64,000 bases of DNA from Erythroxylum novogranatense (lineage: Eukaryota > Streptophyta > Magnoliopsida > Malpighiales > Erythroxylaceae). How positions within the stretch are numbered: the stretch's first letter is position 1; the number at the start of each line of letters is the position of its first letter. The notes under the pieces were generated by a model. That model worked only from the letters and a program-made list of their open reading frames with translations. It had not been told where the DNA came from and ran no database searches. The stretch lies in contig CM057230.1 of assembly GCA_029891385.1 (NCBI GenBank), positions 51,129,414 through 51,193,413 of the forward strand, written 5' to 3'. The translations under genes and the position numbers were made by a program. Of this stretch, positions 58,799 through 64,000 are shown piece after piece.

Positions 58799-59448
58799 TA
58801 GTAATAGGATCTTACTTGGGCGTATGTGTGTAAATGGCTTATATGAGCAATTGATAAGAGTTTGTAAGGATAAGATTGAATTAGTGAGAATATGCTAGTG
58901 CTAAGTAATCATTTGATTTTGATGACAAGAAGTATGATTGACTTTAGGAATGTGGAATTGATGTGCATGACTATTTTAAGAATTAAAGTGATTGGTTTGA
59001 TTCGGGTGACAAGAATTATGATTGATTTTAGTGATGAGTTAATGAAATTGTGGTTTGAATTTTCTTGATGAATAGGGATGAAGTGGAATATATATTTGTG
59101 AGATGAAATGAGAAATTTTGAAAGATGAGGTGCATTATAGAGGCATATGTATAGAAGTGTAAAAGGTTGATTCTAAATGATGATTGGTTCATAATTAAGG
59201 TTCCTTAAGAAATGAACCATTGATTTGTGTCCATATGTTAAGAAACAATGCTTTATGGATATAGTGATTTGATAAGATAGGAGGATATTAGATACAAGAA
59301 GTGAGATATTGTGAAGAGATTGAGGATATGTATGATGAGGAAATTAAATAAGAAAAGTAGTTGATTATGATCTGTTGGAAAGAAATTAGTTAAGAGATTG
59401 TGTTACTTGATGATGAGTCAGTAGAAATTTTGAGGACGAAATTCTTTT
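58799..59448 (+). other. Non-coding interior of the giant-LTR element
   Basis: Only about 650 bp separate primer site and purine tract. A+T-rich, with repeated GATTTGATT/ATGATTG words; no gag or pol motif. Too short for any retrotransposon protein set. Confidence 0.75.
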
Positions 59449-59461
59449 AAGAGGGGGAGAA
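59449..59461 (+). other. Polypurine tract, copy A
   Basis: AAGAGGGGGAGAA directly before the LTR start (59,463). Confidence 0.85.
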
Positions 59462-59462
59462 A

Positions 59463-59510
59463 TGTTGGACCTCGATTTTTGAGTGAAATTTAGAAATATT
59501 AAGTGGTTTT
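59463..59510 (+). repeat. 3' LTR stub and tandem-duplication junction
   Basis: Begins TGTTGGACCTCGATTTTTGA like a normal 3' LTR, but after ATTAAG it reads TGGTTTTACAATTGGTTTGG, which is LINE sequence (compare 48,696 onward). LTR and LINE share GTGGTTT at the switch point, and AATTGGTTTGGA is repeated twice there. Confidence 0.85.
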
Positions 59511-59898
59511 ACAATTGGTTTGGATAATTGGTTTGGACAAGGTTAGTTTTTACACTACTAAGGTATATTAAAGAACTCTCTAATCGTTCCTCTTCCCACT
59601 AACTCATCTCACTAATCAATCTAGCAATTCCCTAATTGTCTAGTACATTTGTAACCTCACTACCTTTTAATCCATCTTCCCCTAATATCTTCTACTGGAA
59701 GGACAAACCAATCTATAAATTATCTAATATGCTCATTAAAGATATGCTTAGAAGAAGGAACCTTATGATTGATTGGCACAAAGTAATCTGGATCAAGGCT
59801 TTACTACCCAAATTCCCTTTTCTTCTTTGGCTCACTTTCAAGAACAAACTTTAATACTACTAATACAATTAGATATATGGAAGTCAACAGATCCTGCC
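59511..59898 (+). pseudogene. LINE ORF2 fragment, copy B
   Basis: Duplicate of 48,704-48,963 plus 49,611-49,724, without the 633-bp insert. The frame 59,636-59,854 reads L-I-K-D-M-L-R-R-R-N-L-M-I-D-W-H-K-V-I-W, then L-L-P-K-F-P-F-L-L-W-L-T-F-K-N-K-L, the start of the plant LINE zf-RVT region. Confidence 0.85.
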
Positions 59899-62800
59899 TG
59901 TTGGACCCCGATTTTTGACTGAAATTTAGAAATATTAAGTGAAATTAAATGAGTGGTTTTATATATGTATTGTGAAATAAATGTATTTATGCTTTGAAGA
60001 AATTCATGAGAAAAGAATTATTGAGTTTTTGATAATTTTGATTATTGTGGAGATTTGTATAATTTATGAAAGTTCAAGTGGATGAGTTAATTGAAATGAA
60101 GTTGAAAAGCATAAATTAAAGAGGAAAAGTGTGCAAAATTGAAGATTTAAGAAAGTTGACTTTTGGATATAGAAAGTTTGACTTTTGGTCATAGAGAGTT
60201 GACTTTTTAATTTCAACAGAATTTGAGAAAATGATCTTCAGAAAACTTGTAGCTTATGTTGAAAGCTTTCTGTCGCCATAAAGTTTGTAATATTTCGATA
60301 TCAGGAGTGAAAGTTATGGTTAGTCAAAGTTAAGGTTATTTCACTTTGACTTTGAGAATGTTTTTAAGTGTAGTTTTGTGTATGCTGTACTTTGAGGCAA
60401 ATCGTCGGATTGATGTGGTCTGAATTGAGTGAAGTGGTCTTCATGAAAATCATAGAAGATTTTCCAAGCTTTACAATGATGTATGATATGCAATTAGAGG
60501 ATGTGAGAATAGAAAGATATGAATTTTAGAAGTTTGGATGTGTTATAGGTTGACCCATATTATGGCAGAAACTTTGACTGAGAAATTGACTTAGTTAGAG
60601 GTTGAATTAGCCTTTAAGTTCTCATGACAGTTGAAGATTTTGATTTGATATTTATTTTAATATAAAGTATACAATTTTTAGATCAAGGAATAATAAGTTA
60701 TGATTTTTACAAGTTTCTGTTATGGTTTTAGTATGATTATTAGAGGACAGAATTTTTGATTGGAAAATTGATTTCCTTAGAGGTTAAATTGATTTTTTTG
60801 TCCTTCATGAAAGTTTTAGGTGACTTTCTGATCTTTACATTGATATAAAATATGACACATTTGGACCTTGGAGTTGAAAGATACAAATTTTCAAAGTTGA
60901 GTCTTTGTTTAAGGATTTATTAAATTGGACAGAATCTTTGAATAGAAATTTGATCATTTTAGAGATGGAATTAATTGTGGAGTTCTTCATTAAAAAAAAA
61001 TTGAAAGTCCTCGTTGCCCTCGAGAGGAGGGTCTTTTTATGTAAATTATTATTATTATTATTATTTAATTATTTAATTATTATTTCCATTTTATAGGAAA
61101 TATGACCCTCTTCCGATCTTTTGATTATAACTTTTCCGTCCGACATCCGATTGACTTGGTTTTCAAAGAGTTGGATTTCTAAGACAATTATCTACATCCT
61201 CATGGGAAAATTATGAATTTTTTAGATTAACTTGAGGTTGATTAAATTAATCAAAGTGAGTCAGGAAATTTTCTGAACATAGTTCAATATTTTGAGAAAT
61301 TCTCAATCTGTGGTGATCCGATTGAAGTGATTCTTGAGGCACAATAAAACTAAAACATGGGGCTACAAGTCATATGAAGAAAGTGAAGTTCAATTTAGCA
61401 CCTAAGATTTTCAATTTCTGAATTGAAGTTCGGATTAATGTTTAGTCTTGGTTTAGGAACATCTGAACGTATTTTGGCCATAACTTTTGCTCTAGTAATC
61501 CAAATGAGTTGATTCTAGATTTGGATTAAACTAGAGAAATAAGGATACAAATGTTATGAAGGACTCGAGTTTCAATGTTGTCCTTAAGAATTTGAATGTT
61601 TGGATGGAAATAATGTGCTGGAAAATGTTTTAGCATAAGATATGTCCGAATTGTTGGGAGCATAACTATTAGCATAGTCCACCAAATTAAATGATTTTGG
61701 TGTTGTTATGAAATTAAGACATAGGGGAACATTTACCTAGAAGGAATTTTTGGCAAATTCCTTCAAATTGATGAGTAGAAATTGTCTTAAAGTAGCATGA
61801 AGTTAGGGGCATATTGGGAAGTCCACTTGGAGAGGTAAGTTACAAGGCTTTTAATGGAGGGGAAAAATTGTCATTAGACATTCATTAATGACATGGCAAT
61901 AAGAAAAAAGAGAGGTTGTCATTTTTTAAGAGTTTAAGCCCGAAAGTTTGAAGAGAATGAACAAAAGAATAAGAAGAAGAGAGGATGAGAGCATTTTGGT
62001 GGAGAGGGAGAAGAAGAAAGAAGAAGAAAGGTATGAGGGCTTTTGATTCTTACAAAATTTTAAGGGGTTTTTTTTTATGTTTTTCAAGTGAAAAAGGGTG
62101 GAGAATGAAGAGAGCTCCATCATTAACCAAGAAAATTCAAAATTTGAGAAGATGAAGGTAAGTGTCAATTTTTGATCTTTGATCTTTTAGAGAGTTTTTG
62201 GTTTAGAAACCTTGGAAATGATATGGGTATGTGATTTATGAAGTCAATTTTGATGTTTATGCCTTAGGTTATGTTTAATCTTGGATGAAAATTAATTAGG
62301 GTTTATGCCTAATTTTGTGATTGGGGTTTTTGAAAATTATTGGCTTAGAATCATGGAAAATATTATGGATTGGTGAAATAGGATACCAATTTTGAAGATT
62401 TTGTGATTTATAATATTGAATTTGGGTGAATTGGTTTAGGTCAATTTTGGGATTTGGGGTTTTTTTAAATTTGTGATTTAGATAGCTTGAATATAAGTGG
62501 AATTAGTGTTTTCTACGCTCAATTTGAGAAATTATGTTTTTTTATGACGTTAAATTGGGGTGATTTGGTTTAGGAAAATTTCAATTGGAAGAAAGAAAGA
62601 AGCAAGGGTCAAATTGAAGCTAGGGACAAGCTTCTAGCATCGATTCGCGGTGGGTAGTATATTTATTTATTGAATTTTAAGCATAAGCATGTGACTTTGA
62701 AAAATTACTCTTTATGTAAATGTTTGAAAAATTATGATGTCGAAGGATTGAATTCCTTATTTTAAAAATGATTTCAAGAAATTACAAGATTTAAGAAATT

Positions 62801-64000
62801 CATGGTTTTTGAATTATTTGACAAATTTGAAAAAAAATGCTTTATGAATATATATATGTTTGATATATGTTTTCAAGAAATAAATTGCATTCATAGTTAT
62901 GAATTTGATTGATATGTGATTAAATTGATGAATTTAGATTGAATGCGAATTGCTATACGATTTCATGTTTGGATATGTGATTGTGATATGAAAATGTGAA
63001 AATCAAGATTTTTGGAAAGTGCCTTTGGGCAATTCGAATTTTCGTTTCTATTATGTGTTATGTGGGTTTGGTCAGGTCCTATTAGTGGGACGAGTGCGCA
63101 CTTGTCTGTTTTTAAGCCTTCTCCCGGCTGCTCGTTAGTGGCATCGGAGTTCTGATCTCGGACTCCCATAAGTCACGGCTACACTGGACCGCTATGCAGA
63201 AAGGTATAGTACGTTCCGTTCACGGCTGCACAGGACCGCTATGCGAGAATGTGCAGTACGTTCTGTTTTGTACCGAACCAGACCATTTGATGTGTTATGT
63301 ATTTTGTTTTGTTTATAAGTGTGATGCATTGCATGATTTGAACGATGTTTAAGAAATATGAAAGAAATGAAGATTTACAAGATTTTGATTTTGTTCATGA
63401 AAAGTGAAAAATGTGAGAAATTTTGAGAAATAAGCTCTTTGTGGATTTTTAGCGGTGATATTATTGAAATTATTTTGGCAATGTTTTAAAAAGATTGAGA
63501 AATATGAAATTTGAAAAATTTTCTACTGAGGAACTTTTGAGAGAAATGGCAAAAAGATTTGTGATTGTTTTCGCTTCTCATTCAATTTATAAATATATTA
63601 TCCACGAGCAATAAGCTCACCCCCCCTTCATTCCCATCCACAGGTGATGAGAAAAAGATCGGGTGAAAGAAAATGAAGGTTTCCGTTTGTATGTTTTCAT
63701 ATGTTATATGTGTTTCGCTAAGTGAGACCTGAGACATTTCGAATTGTTGTGTATTGCGTATTTTGGATTAGGGTTTTGGGTATTGTAAATGGCTTGCAAT
63801 GCCATTAAAGTGTGTTGTGTATTCATTTTGAGAATGTATTATGAATTCTGGACATATGTATTGGATTAAGTTATGGATAGGATTGCGTTTGTTTATGCTG
63901 AGATCCCGGACGGAGGGTCCGATGGATATTGATGATTGTGTGATTGTTTGGGAATTTTAGAAGTGTTTGTTTACCATTTGCAGGTTTTGGGTTTTTACAA
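59899..64000 (+). repeat. Giant LTR, copy B, cut by the window end
   Basis: TGTTGGACCCCGATTTTTGA start; colinear with copy A to about its position 58,105. It lacks the solo-LTR insertion (empty site ATGTG near 63,056). In a stretch of about 160 bases from 49,833 versus its partner near 60,000 I count about six differences. Contains the same modules (60.2-61.8 kb). Confidence 0.85.

Larger units (their letters stand above)
49725..59510 (+). mobile_element. Non-autonomous giant-LTR retrotransposon, copy A
   Basis: 5' LTR (49,725-58,781, about 4.87 kb without the inserted solo LTR), primer site at 58,786, a 681-bp interior without genes, purine tract at 59,449-59,461, and the first 45 or so bases of a 3' LTR (59,463 on), where the sequence jumps back to LINE copy B. 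LTR start TGTTGGACCCCGATTTTTGA, end TTTCAACA. The interior ends TTTTGAGGACGAAATTC...GAGGGGGAGAA, as in plant Ty3/gypsy (Del/Tekay-like) elements, so a Ty3-derived, gene-less element is likely. Mobilisation would need proteins from an autonomous relative. Confidence 0.85.

Overview
The window looks like a repeat-choked, gene-poor stretch of a plant nuclear genome, probably a eudicot. It is strongly A+T-rich, has no long open gene, and is filled by plant-type transposons of several orders (CACTA, hAT, plant LINEs with DUF4283/zf-RVT/RNase H domains, Ty1/copia, long-LTR elements with a tRNA-Met primer site) plus an endogenous caulimovirus-like pararetrovirus. I cannot name the species. No intact cellular gene was found. 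The only well-preserved coding domain is a LINE RNase H tail at 49,002-49,481. Two captured or decayed host-gene fragments are visible: a BRCA2-like piece near 1.9 kb and a CCCH zinc-finger/RRM gene piece at 37.8-38.7 kb.

Layout. 0.84-9.24 kb: a decayed LINE split by a complete CACTA element (1,060-8,580, TSD TAT). 9.6-10.3 kb: a 340-bp tandem duplication. 10.95-13.2 kb: a dead hAT transposase. 14,255-18,894: a reverse-strand solo LTR (TSD TCTTT) whose U5/primer-site end is triplicated, sitting in a reverse-strand LINE (about 18.9-24.2 kb). 26,518-35,922: a copia element (TSD GATTT) lacking its gag-integrase half, with a non-coding long-LTR element nested inside it (about 27.1-33.4 kb). 37.8-38.7 kb: the CCCH gene relic. 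39.7-49.7 kb: a forward LINE split by a 6.9-kb pararetrovirus insert (about 41.4-48.3 kb, mostly reverse strand) and by a 633-bp truncated LINE. 49,725-59.5 kb: a long-LTR element with a 681-bp non-coding interior, its 5' LTR split by a 4,178-bp solo LTR of another family (TSD ATGTG). 59.5-64 kb: a second, cleaner copy of the LINE-plus-LTR block, made by tandem duplication.

History that can be read from the nesting: the LINEs are oldest and acted as landing sites for the CACTA element, a solo LTR, the pararetrovirus and the 49.7-kb LTR element. The LINE/LTR block was then duplicated in tandem, and afterwards copy A alone received the RNase H LINE and the 4.2-kb solo LTR; copy B keeps both empty sites.

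The most unusual signals are: (1) the pararetrovirus insert carrying an inverted duplicate of one end; (2) a shared architecture in the long LTRs, with degenerate modules spaced about 170-195 bp apart and a block of near-perfect palindromes, seen with unrelated palindrome sequences in different LTR families; (3) the triplicated LTR-end/primer-site unit inside a TSD-bounded solo LTR.
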